Shown here in pieces: positions 47,229-55,207 of a stretch of 64,000 nt of DNA. Origin of the DNA: Butyrivibrio fibrisolvens (GTDB taxonomy: Bacteria > Bacillota > Clostridia > Lachnospirales > Lachnospiraceae); contig NZ_CP065800.1 in the NCBI RefSeq assembly GCF_023206215.1, positions 930,001 through 994,000 on the forward strand, read 5' to 3'. Every line of letters begins with the position of its first letter. Position 1 is the first letter of the stretch. The position numbers were made by a program, and so were the translations under genes. A model generated the notes under the pieces. That model had not been told where the DNA came from. It saw only the letters and a list, made by a program, of their open reading frames with translations, and ran no database searches.

Positions 47229-47939
47229 ATGTTAGAAGAGTTAAAAAAGAAAGTTTATGAGGCGAATATTCTTTTGCCAAAGTATGGTCTTGTTACATTC
47301 ACTTGGGGCAACGTATCTGAGTTCGATCCTGAGACAAGGCTCTTTGTAATAAAGCCAAGCGGCGTTGATTATGATATCATGAAGCCTGAAGATATGGTTG
47401 TTATGGATCTTGATGGCAACAAGGTTGAAGGTGATCTTAATCCTTCATCTGATACACCTACACATGTTGAGATCTACAAGGCTTGGGCAGATAAGGGTAT
47501 AAAAGGCATCGTACATACTCACTCATCCTATGCAACAAGCTGGGCTCAGGCTGGCCGCGGCATTCCTTGCTATGGTACAACTCACGCTGATTACTTCTAT
47601 GGCGAGATCCCTTGCGTCAGATGCCTTACCAAAGAAGAGATAGAAGATGCATATGAAGAGAACACAGGACATCTTATTGTTGGTGAATTCGAGCGTATGG
47701 GCAAAGATCCTATCGCTGTTCCTGCAGTACTGTGCAAGAACCACGGCGTATTCTCATGGGGCAAAGATGGCAATGAAGCTGTACACAACTCAGTTGTAAC
47801 AGAAGAAGTTGCCAAGATGGCTTACAGATGTGAGACAATTAATCCTCGTGTACAGCCTGCACCTCAGGAGCTTCAGGACAAGCACTATTATCGCAAGCAT
47901 GGTGCCAATGCATACTATGGCCAGTCCAAAAAATCGTAA
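47229..47939 (+). CDS. araD: L-ribulose-5-phosphate 4-epimerase
   Basis: A 236-aa zinc enzyme of the class II aldolase/epimerase family converting L-ribulose-5-phosphate to D-xylulose-5-phosphate. The FTWGNVSEFDPETRLFVIKPSG opening and the zinc ligands in the VHTHSSYATSWAQ (HTH) and later CKNHGVFSWG (H) segments are visible, along with the catalytic Tyr-rich end. Length is typical. ATAGGAG precedes the ATG. Third enzyme of the arabinose pathway. Confidence 0.95.
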   Translation: MLEELKKKVYEANILLPKYGLVTFTWGNVSEFDPETRLFVIKPSGVDYDIMKPEDMVVMDLDGNKVEGDLNPSSDTPTHVEIYKAWADKGIKGIVHTHSSYATSWAQAGRGIPCYGTTHADYFYGEIPCVRCLTKEEIEDAYEENTGHLIVGEFERMGKDPIAVPAVLCKNHGVFSWGKDGNEAVHNSVVTEEVAKMAYRCETINPRVQPAPQELQDKHYYRKHGANAYYGQSKKS

Positions 47940-47943
47940 CGTC

Positions 47944-47960
47944 TTTGTCAATTTGACAAA
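47944..47960. promoter_or_regulatory. Palindrome TTTGTCAA-T-TTGACAAA after araD
   Basis: A perfect 8-bp inverted repeat in the araD-transketolase gap. The same gap carries AAAGTTGTAACGGTTATA (48013-48030), close to the AraR-like sites before araR except for C to A at one position. Confidence 0.4.
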
Positions 47961-48066
47961 AACTCGTAAATAATTGGCAAGAAATACATGGACGTATCTG
48001 TATACATATGTTAAAGTTGTAACGGTTATAGATAGTACTTTACAAGTGAATTAAAGGAGAATAACT

Positions 48067-48900
48067 ATGACAAACAAGGAACTTCAGAAAACAGCTAACG
48101 AAGTCCGTAAGGGTATTGTTACAGCGGTTCATGCAGCAGGCGCAGGACATCCGGGTGGATCACTGTCTGCAGCAGATATTTTTACATATCTGTATTTTGA
48201 GGAGATGAACATCAATCCGGAGAAGCCCGCAGATCCTGATCGTGACCGTTTCGTTCTTTCAAAGGGACACACAGCACCGGGACTTTACTCTGCAATGGCT
48301 CAGCGTGGATACTTCCCGGTAGAAGAGCTTACAACACTGCGTAAGCTTGGATCAAGACTTCAGGGACATCCAAGTATGCAGTATCTTCCGGGTCTTGATA
48401 TGAGTTCAGGATCTCTTGGACAGGGTATCTCTGTTGCTTGTGGAATGGCACTTTCTGCTAAGCTTAACAATAAGGACTACAGAACTTACACACTGCTTGG
48501 TGATGGTGAGATCGAAGAGGGACAGGTTTGGGAAGCAGCTATGTTCGCTGGATTCCGTAAACTTGATAACCTTGTTGTCATCGTAGATAACAATGGTCTT
48601 CAGATTGACGGACCTATAGATGAGGTTTGCTCACCTTATCCTATCGATAAGAAATTCGAAGCATTTAACTTCCATGTGATCAATGTTGATGCTCATGACT
48701 TTGATGCGCTTCGTGCAGCATTCAAAGAAGCTAGAGAAACTAAGGGTAAGCCTACAGCAATCATAGCTCACAGCCTTAAAGGTAAGGGCGTTTCCTTCAT
48801 GGAAGGCCAGGTTTCATGGCACGGCGTAGCACCTAATGATGAAGAGTATGCAAAGGCTATGGACGATCTTAACAAGATCGGCGAAGCACTTGAGGCTTGA
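48067..48900 (+). CDS. Transketolase, N-terminal subunit
   Basis: A 277-aa thiamine-pyrophosphate subunit. The TPP motif GDGEIEEGQVWEAAMFAGF and the GHTAPGLYSAM and SSGSLGQGISVACGMA blocks are the typical N-half. It pairs with the downstream C-half to form split transketolase, which links xylulose-5-phosphate from arabinose to the pentose phosphate pathway. AAAGGAGAATAACT precedes the ATG. The stop lies at the ribosome binding site of the next gene. Confidence 0.94.
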   Translation: MTNKELQKTANEVRKGIVTAVHAAGAGHPGGSLSAADIFTYLYFEEMNINPEKPADPDRDRFVLSKGHTAPGLYSAMAQRGYFPVEELTTLRKLGSRLQGHPSMQYLPGLDMSSGSLGQGISVACGMALSAKLNNKDYRTYTLLGDGEIEEGQVWEAAMFAGFRKLDNLVVIVDNNGLQIDGPIDEVCSPYPIDKKFEAFNFHVINVDAHDFDALRAAFKEARETKGKPTAIIAHSLKGKGVSFMEGQVSWHGVAPNDEEYAKAMDDLNKIGEALEA

Positions 48901-48910
48901 GGAGGTTAAG

Positions 48911-49852
48911 ATGAGCGAAGTAAAGAAGATTGCGACTAGAGATAGTTATGGTAAGGAACTTATAGAGCTTGCTAAGGTTAATGACAAGGTAGTTGTCCTT
49001 GATGCTGACCTTGCAGCAGCAACAAGAACCGGCTGGTTCAAGAAGGAATTCCCTGATCGTCACATCGACTGCGGTATCGCAGAGAGCAACATGATGGGCG
49101 TTGCAGCAGGACTTGCAACAACAGGCATGATCCCATTCGTAAGTACATTTGCTATGTTCGCTACAGGACGTGCTTTCGAGCAGGTTCGTAACTCAATCGG
49201 TTACCCACACCTCAATGTTAAGATCGGTGGAACACATGCCGGTATCACAGTAGGTGAAGACGGCGCCAGCCATCAGTGTAACGAAGACCTTGCACTTATG
49301 CGTACAATCCCTGGTATGGTTGTTATGTGCCCTGCTGATGATATCGAGGCAAGAGCCTGCGTAAGGGCAGCAGCTGAGCATGTAGGCCCTGTATATATCA
49401 GATTCGGCCGTGCAGCTTGCCCTGTTGTTAATGACAGACCTGATTACAAGTTCGAGCTTGGTAAGGGAACACTCCTTCGTGAAGGTAAAGATGTAAGTAT
49501 CATCGCTACAGGTATCGGAGTAGGCGCAGCTCTTGAAGCAGCGGAAAAGCTGTCTGCTGAAGGTATCGAAGCAGAAGTTGTTAACATCTGCACTATCAAG
49601 CCTATCGATAGAGAGCTTGTAGTTGCAACAGCCAAGAAGACAGGCAAGGTTGTAACAGTAGAAGAGCACTCAGTAATAGGCGGTCTTGGAAGCGCTGTAT
49701 GTGACGTTCTCTCAGAAGAGTGTCCTACAGTTGTTAAGAAGATCGGTATGCAAGACAGATTCGGTGAATCAGGATCTGCAGCAGCTCTTGTTAAGAAGTA
49801 TGGTCTTGACGGAGAAGGCGTATACAACTCTGTAAAAGAGTTCCTTAAATAA
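48911..49852 (+). CDS. Transketolase, C-terminal subunit
   Basis: A 313-aa subunit carrying the pyrimidine-binding and C-terminal domains. FVSTFAMFATGRAFEQVRNS and CGIAESNMMGVAAGLA are the TPP pyrimidine-site segments; AAALVKKYGLDGEGV is near the end. ATG 48911 with GGAGGTTAAG directly upstream is the real start, although the frame is open earlier. Translation is coupled to the N-half gene. Confidence 0.94.
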   Translation: MSEVKKIATRDSYGKELIELAKVNDKVVVLDADLAAATRTGWFKKEFPDRHIDCGIAESNMMGVAAGLATTGMIPFVSTFAMFATGRAFEQVRNSIGYPHLNVKIGGTHAGITVGEDGASHQCNEDLALMRTIPGMVVMCPADDIEARACVRAAAEHVGPVYIRFGRAACPVVNDRPDYKFELGKGTLLREGKDVSIIATGIGVGAALEAAEKLSAEGIEAEVVNICTIKPIDRELVVATAKKTGKVVTVEEHSVIGGLGSAVCDVLSEECPTVVKKIGMQDRFGESGSAAALVKKYGLDGEGVYNSVKEFLK

Positions 49853-49883
49853 TTTGGTTCGCCAGAGGTATAAGTTTTAATTA

Positions 49884-49925
49884 AAGCCAAAAAAGCCGGA
49901 GATGATCTGACTTTTTTGGCTTTTC
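49884..49925 (+). terminator. Terminator after split transketolase
   Basis: AAGCCAAAAAAG pairs with CTTTTTTGGCTT and is followed by TTCCTTTT. Confidence 0.75.
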
Positions 49926-49945
49926 CTTTTAAAAAGAGACCGGAT

Positions 49946-50101
49946 GTAACCTTGGAGGTTAGCTTCCTTGATGGAGAATACAAAGGGAACAGAGTATCAT
50001 TTACAATCCCTGCCGGAACAGATACTATGGGCCTTGTAGATGATAATGGCTATTCCGGATTCTTGTACCTGGCAGGTCAGTTTGGTTTAATAGCAAATTA
50101 A
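49946..50101 (+). pseudogene. Possible gene remnant or short hypothetical protein
   Basis: A frame of about 50 codons with a protein-like alternating pattern (VTLEVSFLDGEYKGNRVSF, then TDTMGLVDDNGYSGFLYLAG). There is no in-frame start with a ribosome binding site, and its 5' end overlaps a terminator. It may be the C-terminal remnant of a lost gene. I do not recognise a family. Confidence 0.25.
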
Positions 50102-50131
50102 AACACATCTTTTCGCTGTGTATGCTAAAAG

Positions 50132-50192
50132 AAAAAACAGTTATTGCTTTTGGGGTAGGTACGCACCTCATTATTAGCAATAACTGTTTTTT
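50132..50192. terminator. Bidirectional terminator
   Basis: AAAAAACAGTTATTGCT pairs perfectly with AGCAATAACTGTTTTTT, giving T runs on both strands. It ends the transketolase side and the minus-strand XRE gene. Confidence 0.85.
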
Positions 50193-50194
50193 GA

Positions 50195-51319
50195 TCATAT
50201 ATCAATGCGATGTTCGCCTAAGCGGTTTCGAAGAGTATTGAACTGTTCATCGTCTCCAAAATAGTTTGATAGCTCATCGAGGCGATATGAAAGCATTTCT
50301 GTTTCTGTGCCAGAGAAGTATTTTCCGTTTCTTATCATGTCACTTGTAGCGAGGTCACAGAATGGTGATGTGAACTTGTACACTTTCTCCTTATCAAGTG
50401 AATCATAGTAAGTTGCCATCTTTTCTGCTTTAAGGAGATACTCTATAGCTTTATCTTTCTGATCCATCATGGTGTAAAGTTCAGCTATTCGCCTATAGTT
50501 CCAACCGAGCTTTCGTGAGTATTCAAAGTAGTTGCCATCTGGAATGATAGTCATGAGAATAGTGTTTGCAGCTTCGATATATTCGAGCTTCTCTTCAGGT
50601 GACATGGAAGTAGTGAATCCATATTCTTTTTGAAAAGCGATTTTCACAAGTATATCAGAAATATAATTTGCCATATTTAAGATATTATCCTGAAGCTGTT
50701 TCTTCTTATCATCTCCAGACTGTATTTCGCCAAGCAGAATCTCTTTTGAATGCATGATATCTGTCATGCTGTTGGCAATTTTAATAGCTTCATTTGTATT
50801 ACCAGATTTCATGTAATAGGTAGATAACAGAGCAAGTGCTTTGGAACGGTCTGTCTCATCTTTGCTCTCGTCAACAACTTTCTGACACAGCATACGTATC
50901 TGCTCAGAGAAGTTTTTATCGCGGTAAAGAGATATCTGCTTACTGTTTCCACCTTCAAAGAGATCCATGACCTTTGCAAGATTAGTGCAAAAATGCAGGT
51001 CGCGAGGAAACATCTTTCTTGCTTCAAGCATCACTTCATATGCACCATCAAGGTCTCCTTCTTTTCTAAAATTCAGATATTTTTGTTCAAGCTCTGACTT
51101 TGTAATTTCAGATTCTTCATCTTCAAGACCGAATAAGTGATCAGTCGATACCCCAAAGAATCTGGCTATAACAGGAATAAGGCTTATATCAGGTGTGGAT
51201 ATCCCATTTTCCCATCTGCTGATACTTTGAAATGAAACATTGAGTTCCTCTGCAAGTTTTTCCTGCGTCAGATTTTCTGCAATCCTTAGTTCTTTTATTT
51301 TTGTCCCCAAATTATTCAT
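50195..51319 (-). CDS. XRE-family regulator with TPR-like region
   Basis: A 374-aa regulator. Residues 1-65 are a classical XRE helix-turn-helix (LGTKIKELRIAENLTQEKLA, then SFQSISRWENGISTPD). The rest is helical, with repeated motifs such as EYLLKAEKMATYYDSLDKE and EVMLEARKMFPRDLHF, like TPR repeats. This layout recurs in clostridial stress and phage/conjugation regulators; the target is not visible. The next plus-strand gene (51656) starts 336 bases away. Confidence 0.82.
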   Translation of the reverse strand: MNNLGTKIKELRIAENLTQEKLAEELNVSFQSISRWENGISTPDISLIPVIARFFGVSTDHLFGLEDEESEITKSELEQKYLNFRKEGDLDGAYEVMLEARKMFPRDLHFCTNLAKVMDLFEGGNSKQISLYRDKNFSEQIRMLCQKVVDESKDETDRSKALALLSTYYMKSGNTNEAIKIANSMTDIMHSKEILLGEIQSGDDKKKQLQDNILNMANYISDILVKIAFQKEYGFTTSMSPEEKLEYIEAANTILMTIIPDGNYFEYSRKLGWNYRRIAELYTMMDQKDKAIEYLLKAEKMATYYDSLDKEKVYKFTSPFCDLATSDMIRNGKYFSGTETEMLSYRLDELSNYFGDDEQFNTLRNRLGEHRIDI

Positions 51320-51655
51320 GATCTTCTCTTTTCTATTATTGCAATAATATTGTATTCAGCTGTAAGTAAAGTGTAGCAAAGAAAAAGCATGGATTACATA
51401 TCAGCATACGTGAAAGTGTATTCTCATTATATGATATAAGCTGTTTCGAGAAATCATAGAATAAGTGAATAGAAGAAACTTAGTGCGTTCTAATCGTACA
51501 GAGAGCAGGTTTTAAACTATGAATTCAATGACAAATGCATATCCAAACGGTATAATTTGTGTATTGAGGCAACGGAGCAGAGTCTTATTATTTATATGGA
51601 GGAAGTAGCTGTGAAATCACAAATTGTGATTTCATGGGTATGAGAGAAGTGGGTT
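51320..51655. promoter_or_regulatory. Intergenic region with a 23-bp palindrome before the YhcG-like gene
   Basis: TGAAATCACAA-A-TTGTGATTTCA (51612-51634) is perfect, ending 21 bases before the ATG at 51656, a candidate operator or mRNA hairpin. Nothing else gene-like is seen in the region. Confidence 0.5.
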
Positions 51656-52477
51656 ATGGATCAGAAATATAGAGATTCTGATTCGGAAATTTGGCACTCA
51701 CAAGTGCCAAATTTGGAAGTGTTCCCCTTTGATGACTATTTGAGTATTGGGTTCACTCATCATAGGGTAATACTGAGTAAAGTCAAAAACTATGAGGAAC
51801 GAATATTTTATATTTCTGAATGTGCACATAGTAAGTGGGGAACCCGTGAATTAGAGAAAATGATTGATGAAGATTTATATCATCATCAAGGTACTCTTCC
51901 TAACAACTTTGCTCAGACAATGACACCTGGCATGCAGGCCCTAAAGGCAGTTAGTACTTTTAAGGACGAATACCTTCTGGATTTCATCAATGTAGAAGAA
52001 ATAGATGTTCGTGATACTGCAGATATAGATGAGAAGGTTGTTGAAAACTCTATTGTTAACAATGTAAAGAACTTCATTCTTACTTTTGGAAAGGACTTTG
52101 CATTCATTAGCAATCAGTATCACTTGGATGCATTCGGAGAAGATCAGTATATCGATTTGCTTTTCTTCAATAGAGAACTGAACTGTTTGGTTGCTGTAGA
52201 ACTCAAGAGAGGAAAGTTTAAAACCTCGTATTTAGGACAGCTTCAGGGATATTTGAGTGTGCTTGATGGCTTTGAAAAGAAACCTCATGAGAATCCTGCC
52301 ATTGGTCTTATCCTGTGTAAAGATATGAATAAATCATTTGTGGATTATGTTATCCAAGATTATTCAAAGCCTATAGGAGTAGCAACATATAAAACATCAA
52401 GGGATATGTCAGAAGAGCTAAGGAAGGCGCTGCCGGATATAGAAGAACTAAAGAGGCTGCTTGATACAGAAGAATAG
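51656..52477 (+). CDS. YhcG-like PDDEXK nuclease protein, N-terminally short
   Basis: A 273-aa protein. Residues 33-110 match the end of the YhcG (DUF1016) N-terminal domain (HRVILSKVKNYEERIFYISE, LPNNFAQTM), and residues 130-230 the PDDEXK nuclease domain with D and ELK in YIDLLFFN...LVAVELKRGKF. Usual members start 80-100 residues earlier. Here the first ~30 residues are unrelated and include a perfect DNA hairpin (51687-51714), so the N-terminus looks replaced or lost. YhcG proteins are linked to restriction-like or mobile-element defence; the role here is unknown. Confidence 0.75.
   Translation: MDQKYRDSDSEIWHSQVPNLEVFPFDDYLSIGFTHHRVILSKVKNYEERIFYISECAHSKWGTRELEKMIDEDLYHHQGTLPNNFAQTMTPGMQALKAVSTFKDEYLLDFINVEEIDVRDTADIDEKVVENSIVNNVKNFILTFGKDFAFISNQYHLDAFGEDQYIDLLFFNRELNCLVAVELKRGKFKTSYLGQLQGYLSVLDGFEKKPHENPAIGLILCKDMNKSFVDYVIQDYSKPIGVATYKTSRDMSEELRKALPDIEELKRLLDTEE
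51687..51714 (+). repeat. 12-bp perfect hairpin inside the YhcG-like gene
   Basis: AAATTTGGCACT and AGTGCCAAATTT flank a CACA loop; the words just after (TTTGGAAGTGTTCC) resemble the dispersed triple-hairpin repeat at 30432 and 35341. Confidence 0.7.
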
Positions 52478-52509
52478 CAAACTGTTTTATATGACGGTCG
52501 AACACGCAT

Positions 52510-52535
52510 GGAGTCTGGATTTCAGGCTCCTTTTT
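52510..52535 (+). terminator. Terminator after the YhcG-like gene
   Basis: GGAGTCTG pairs with CAGGCTCC (one G-T) over GATTT, followed by five T. Confidence 0.75.
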
Positions 52536-52691
52536 GTTACAATAAATGAGTGACACTAAATAGGTATAATTCAGTTATAACGATTCTCTCTATTTGAATA
52601 AAGCGCTACTGCTGTTATTATCATAATTGTAAAAGCGCTGATACAAAAGGGATTACAACATTACGCAAAGCAAATAGATGAGGACAATAAC

Positions 52692-53399
52692 ATGAATAGA
52701 GACATTTTTATAAGAAACCTTACTAAAGAAAAAATAGAGATGAGCCCCAAGGGCAGAAAAGCTGGTGAGCTTTCACCTGAAGAATTTGAGAAGTGCTATG
52801 AGAACTTTTTTGACATGATCTTCGAGATCGCTGCTACTGATGTATCTGCAGTGGAAGGTTACGGAGAATTTGATGAGAATAACAAGGCTCCATACAAAAC
52901 ACTGGAAGAGTTTATCCGTGCAGACATGGTAGAAGAACCTGAAGATGGTTATTGGAAGAACTGGAAGGAAATGTTCGGAACAACATTTCTTGAAGAAGAC
53001 TACTACAACGAGATCGCAAATAAAGCTCTTAAGTATGTACCATTCTGTGAAGGCCAGAGATACCTTGCAAACAACAACACCTTCTTTTGCAATATGATCG
53101 TAGATGATGATGGAAAAACTTACTGTGCTGACTGGGGAAGAGCCGGAATCATGGATTTCATGATGGATTTTGCAATCCTTGATCTTAACAAGCCATATCT
53201 CCTGGTACCGGAAAAGCTCTATGAGTATGCTAAGAAAAAGAATATAAAGATTGATAATTTCAAAGAGCGTTTCTTATGCATGGCATATTACAAGGGAATC
53301 GTTACACTTAGATGGCACGCATCAATTGATGACCTTGAATCATGCGAGTCTATCGTTAAATCCCTTAATGCCTTAGAAGGACGCATGGCAAAACTATAA
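52692..53399 (+). CDS. Truncated, degenerate aminoglycoside phosphotransferase-like protein
   Basis: A 235-aa protein resembling the C-terminal two thirds of hygromycin/aminoglycoside phosphotransferases: SPEEFEKCYENFFDMIFEIA, DVSAVEGYGEFDENNKAPY and, later, DWGRAGIMDFMMDFAILDL, the metal-binding end of the APH fold. The N-lobe that binds ATP is absent. The catalytic H-x-D-x4-N block is replaced by NNNTFFCN in YLANNNTFFCNMIV, so the catalytic Asp is Asn. It is probably not a functional kinase; it may bind a ligand or be a remnant. It has a clear start with GAGGACAATAAC upstream and lies 21 bases before the next gene. Confidence 0.65.
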   Translation: MNRDIFIRNLTKEKIEMSPKGRKAGELSPEEFEKCYENFFDMIFEIAATDVSAVEGYGEFDENNKAPYKTLEEFIRADMVEEPEDGYWKNWKEMFGTTFLEEDYYNEIANKALKYVPFCEGQRYLANNNTFFCNMIVDDDGKTYCADWGRAGIMDFMMDFAILDLNKPYLLVPEKLYEYAKKKNIKIDNFKERFLCMAYYKGIVTLRWHASIDDLESCESIVKSLNALEGRMAKL

Positions 53400-53420
53400 G
53401 AAAAGCGTGGAAGATACCCA

Positions 53421-54071
53421 ATGAAATATGAAAACGCCAAGAATATACTTCCTGAAAAACTATTAAAAGAAGTTCAGAAGTATGCAGAAGGAAAAGTGAT
53501 ATATATCCCTAAGCAGGAATCTGCCAAGGGTTGGGGGGAAGCATCCGGCTATCGTGACAGGCTGGATAAGCGTAACGCCATGATATGCAATCGTTATTCT
53601 GCCGGTCACTCTATCATGGAAATAGCGGAAGAGTTCTACCTTTCACCGGAGACCATTAAGAAACTTGTTTATGGTAAAAAGGTGAATCTACCCATGTTTT
53701 CACCAACTATCACTTCAGCAGAGAATTATGCATCACAGGGCCTTGGAGAAGAATGGGTACGGACTTATCTGAGCTCGATGGATGAAGATGTTCCTGACTA
53801 TTCAGAATACTTTATGTCAGAACTTGTCAGGATTCCACTGCGGCTCATTAGCATAGACACTGATGAGCCGGTGGATTCCGGCGCTGAGGATTTTTCGGAT
53901 CTCCCACTGATAGCCATTTATAAGAATCATACATTTTCTGTACCTTATCAGCAGGAATATCTGAAATATCTAAAGCAAGAAAAAAGAAACTCCCATTACG
54001 CCTTTGTTTTTGCAAGAAATGAAGAGTACAGGTTCTTCTGGAATAATTTTGGGAAAAACTTCCAGAGATAG
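53421..54071 (+). CDS. CD3324-family protein with HTH
   Basis: A 216-aa protein. Residues 1-95 match a small clostridial family: MKYENAKNILPEKLLKEVQKY, GKVIYIPKQESAKGWGEASG and the helix-turn-helix SIMEIAEEFYLSPETIKKLVYG. The C-terminal half (about 100-216) is not part of that short family and has no motif I recognise. The gene follows the APH-like gene closely (21 bases) and is probably cotranscribed. Confidence 0.7.
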   Translation: MKYENAKNILPEKLLKEVQKYAEGKVIYIPKQESAKGWGEASGYRDRLDKRNAMICNRYSAGHSIMEIAEEFYLSPETIKKLVYGKKVNLPMFSPTITSAENYASQGLGEEWVRTYLSSMDEDVPDYSEYFMSELVRIPLRLISIDTDEPVDSGAEDFSDLPLIAIYKNHTFSVPYQQEYLKYLKQEKRNSHYAFVFARNEEYRFFWNNFGKNFQR

Positions 54072-54146
54072 AACTGTTTAACTCAAAAGATAAGAAGTTA
54101 CACATAAGTTGAAAAAATCTAAAAATGCTATGTTTTATTCAGGAGA

Positions 54147-54188
54147 GTTTTATTCAAAATGATTTTATTAAAATTGATTTGAATAAAA
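54147..54188. promoter_or_regulatory. AT-rich inverted repeat before the GNAT gene
   Basis: TTTTATTCAAA and TTTGAATAAAA face each other over 19 bases, with a further TTTGAATAAA copy to the right. Possible operator. Confidence 0.35.
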
Positions 54189-54213
54189 ATAATTTGAATA
54201 AATTGGAGGATTT

Positions 54214-54732
54214 ATGAGTAATATTTTATTAGAAACAGACAGATTAAAAATAACAGAAATGACAATGGACATGGCGCTGGATGTCCACAAGAACTCCCTG
54301 GATGAGGATATCAGAAGATTCGTTCCGGATGAAGTTTTTGAAACACTGGAAGATGCGCAGGAAACCATAGAGTTTATAATGTCTCAGTATGGCTCTACTG
54401 AAGGACCACTTATCTACGCGCTCATCACCAAAGAAGATGACAAGAACATAGGTTATGTTCAGCTTGTTCCGATTGGTGATGGAAAGTGGGAGATCGGTTA
54501 CCATGTAGCAAAGCAGTATACTAAAAAAGGCTATGCTACAGAGGCAGTAAGTGCATTCCTGCCTGTTATGGCAGATAAAGTCGGCGTTTCAGAAGTTTAT
54601 GGAATCCGCCTTCTTGAAAATAAAGCATCAGGCCGCGTATTGGAAAAGTGCGGATTTGAAACCTTTTTCACAGGAGAAGGTCCATATCACGATGGCGTAT
54701 TTGAAATAAGTAAGAGTGTTTGGAAAAAGTGA
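54214..54732 (+). CDS. GNAT-family N-acetyltransferase
   Basis: A 172-aa enzyme of the RimJ/RimL-like group that transfers acetyl from acetyl-CoA to an amine. The CoA-binding region is GYHVAKQYTKKGYATEAVSAFL (Q/R-x-x-G-x-G/A form in QYTKKGYA), and the late NKASGRVLEKCGFE block is typical. Substrate unknown. TGGAGGATTT precedes the ATG. A leader-type regulatory region with its own promoter follows immediately. Confidence 0.88.
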   Translation: MSNILLETDRLKITEMTMDMALDVHKNSLDEDIRRFVPDEVFETLEDAQETIEFIMSQYGSTEGPLIYALITKEDDKNIGYVQLVPIGDGKWEIGYHVAKQYTKKGYATEAVSAFLPVMADKVGVSEVYGIRLLENKASGRVLEKCGFETFFTGEGPYHDGVFEISKSVWKK

Positions 54733-54733
54733 A

Positions 54734-54762
54734 TTGACACTTTTTAGTATGTAATGTATATT
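54734..54762 (+). promoter_or_regulatory. Strong sigma-A promoter of the attenuator
   Basis: TTGACA (54734-54739), a 17-base spacer and TATATT (54757-54762); the start would be near 54769, 26 bases before the leader ATG. Confidence 0.75.
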
Positions 54763-54794
54763 GTTTTCATTACAAAAATTAAGGAAATATACGT

Positions 54795-54857
54795 ATGAAT
54801 TTATTATTACTGACAAACAGCTTAAGACGCAGAGCAAGGAGACATAAGTTCTTGTAA
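54795..54857 (+). CDS. 20-aa leader peptide, arginine-rich with +X+ motifs
   Basis: MNLLLLTNSLRRRARRHKFL follows AAGGAA by 8 bases. It contains several R/K-x-R/K triplets, the +X+ pattern where macrolide-bound ribosomes stall in Erm and ABC-F resistance leaders. The stop codon lies inside the first hairpin (54840-54896). The peptide probably acts only by its translation. Not proved. Confidence 0.6.
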   Translation: MNLLLLTNSLRRRARRHKFL

Positions 54858-54986
54858 CTATCGCATTTATCCGCATGGTTACAGGAACGTATGTCTTGTT
54901 GCCGTGCGGTGCTGTTAATAAGTAATATGAGCAGAACCGTAATTGATTTAGCAGATTGCTTTAAATCTATTGCGGTTCTTTTTTTA
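54840..54986 (+). promoter_or_regulatory. Ribosome-type attenuator: competing hairpins and terminator
   Basis: Stem 1 pairs AGACATAAGTTCTTGTAAC with GTTACAGGAACGTATGTCT (54840-54858 with 54878-54896). CCGCATGG (54871-54878) can pair with CCGTGCGG (54902-54909). CGGTGCTG (54907-54914) can pair with CAGAACCG (54932-54939), which otherwise forms the terminator with CGGTTCT (54933-54979) followed by eight T. These exclude one another, as in erm or ABC-F attenuators. Confidence 0.65.
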
Positions 54987-55015
54987 TCAAAAAACCATAG
55001 GAAAGGAATTAGGGC

Positions 55016-55105
55016 ATGAAGGAAAAAATCAGTGAAGCAGTAGTAGAGATACTGGGATTAAAAGATGGGGAGGATGCATTATCATCAAGTAGTATGCAAA
55101 ATTAA
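55016..55105 (+). pseudogene. 29-codon remnant downstream of the attenuator
   Basis: ATG preceded by AGGAAAGG; the peptide begins MKEKISEAVVEILGLKDGED and ends in a Ser run and MQN. It is where the attenuator's regulated gene should start. Either the true target was deleted, or this short peptide is the product. I do not recognise it. Confidence 0.35.
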
Positions 55106-55207
55106 TCGTTCAAACTTGTAACCTTTTGGACTCCACAACTGTAATAATAATATAAGGCCTTATTTGAAGTACTTAAAACCTAAAAATACTCAGAAATGAG
55201 GGACAAC

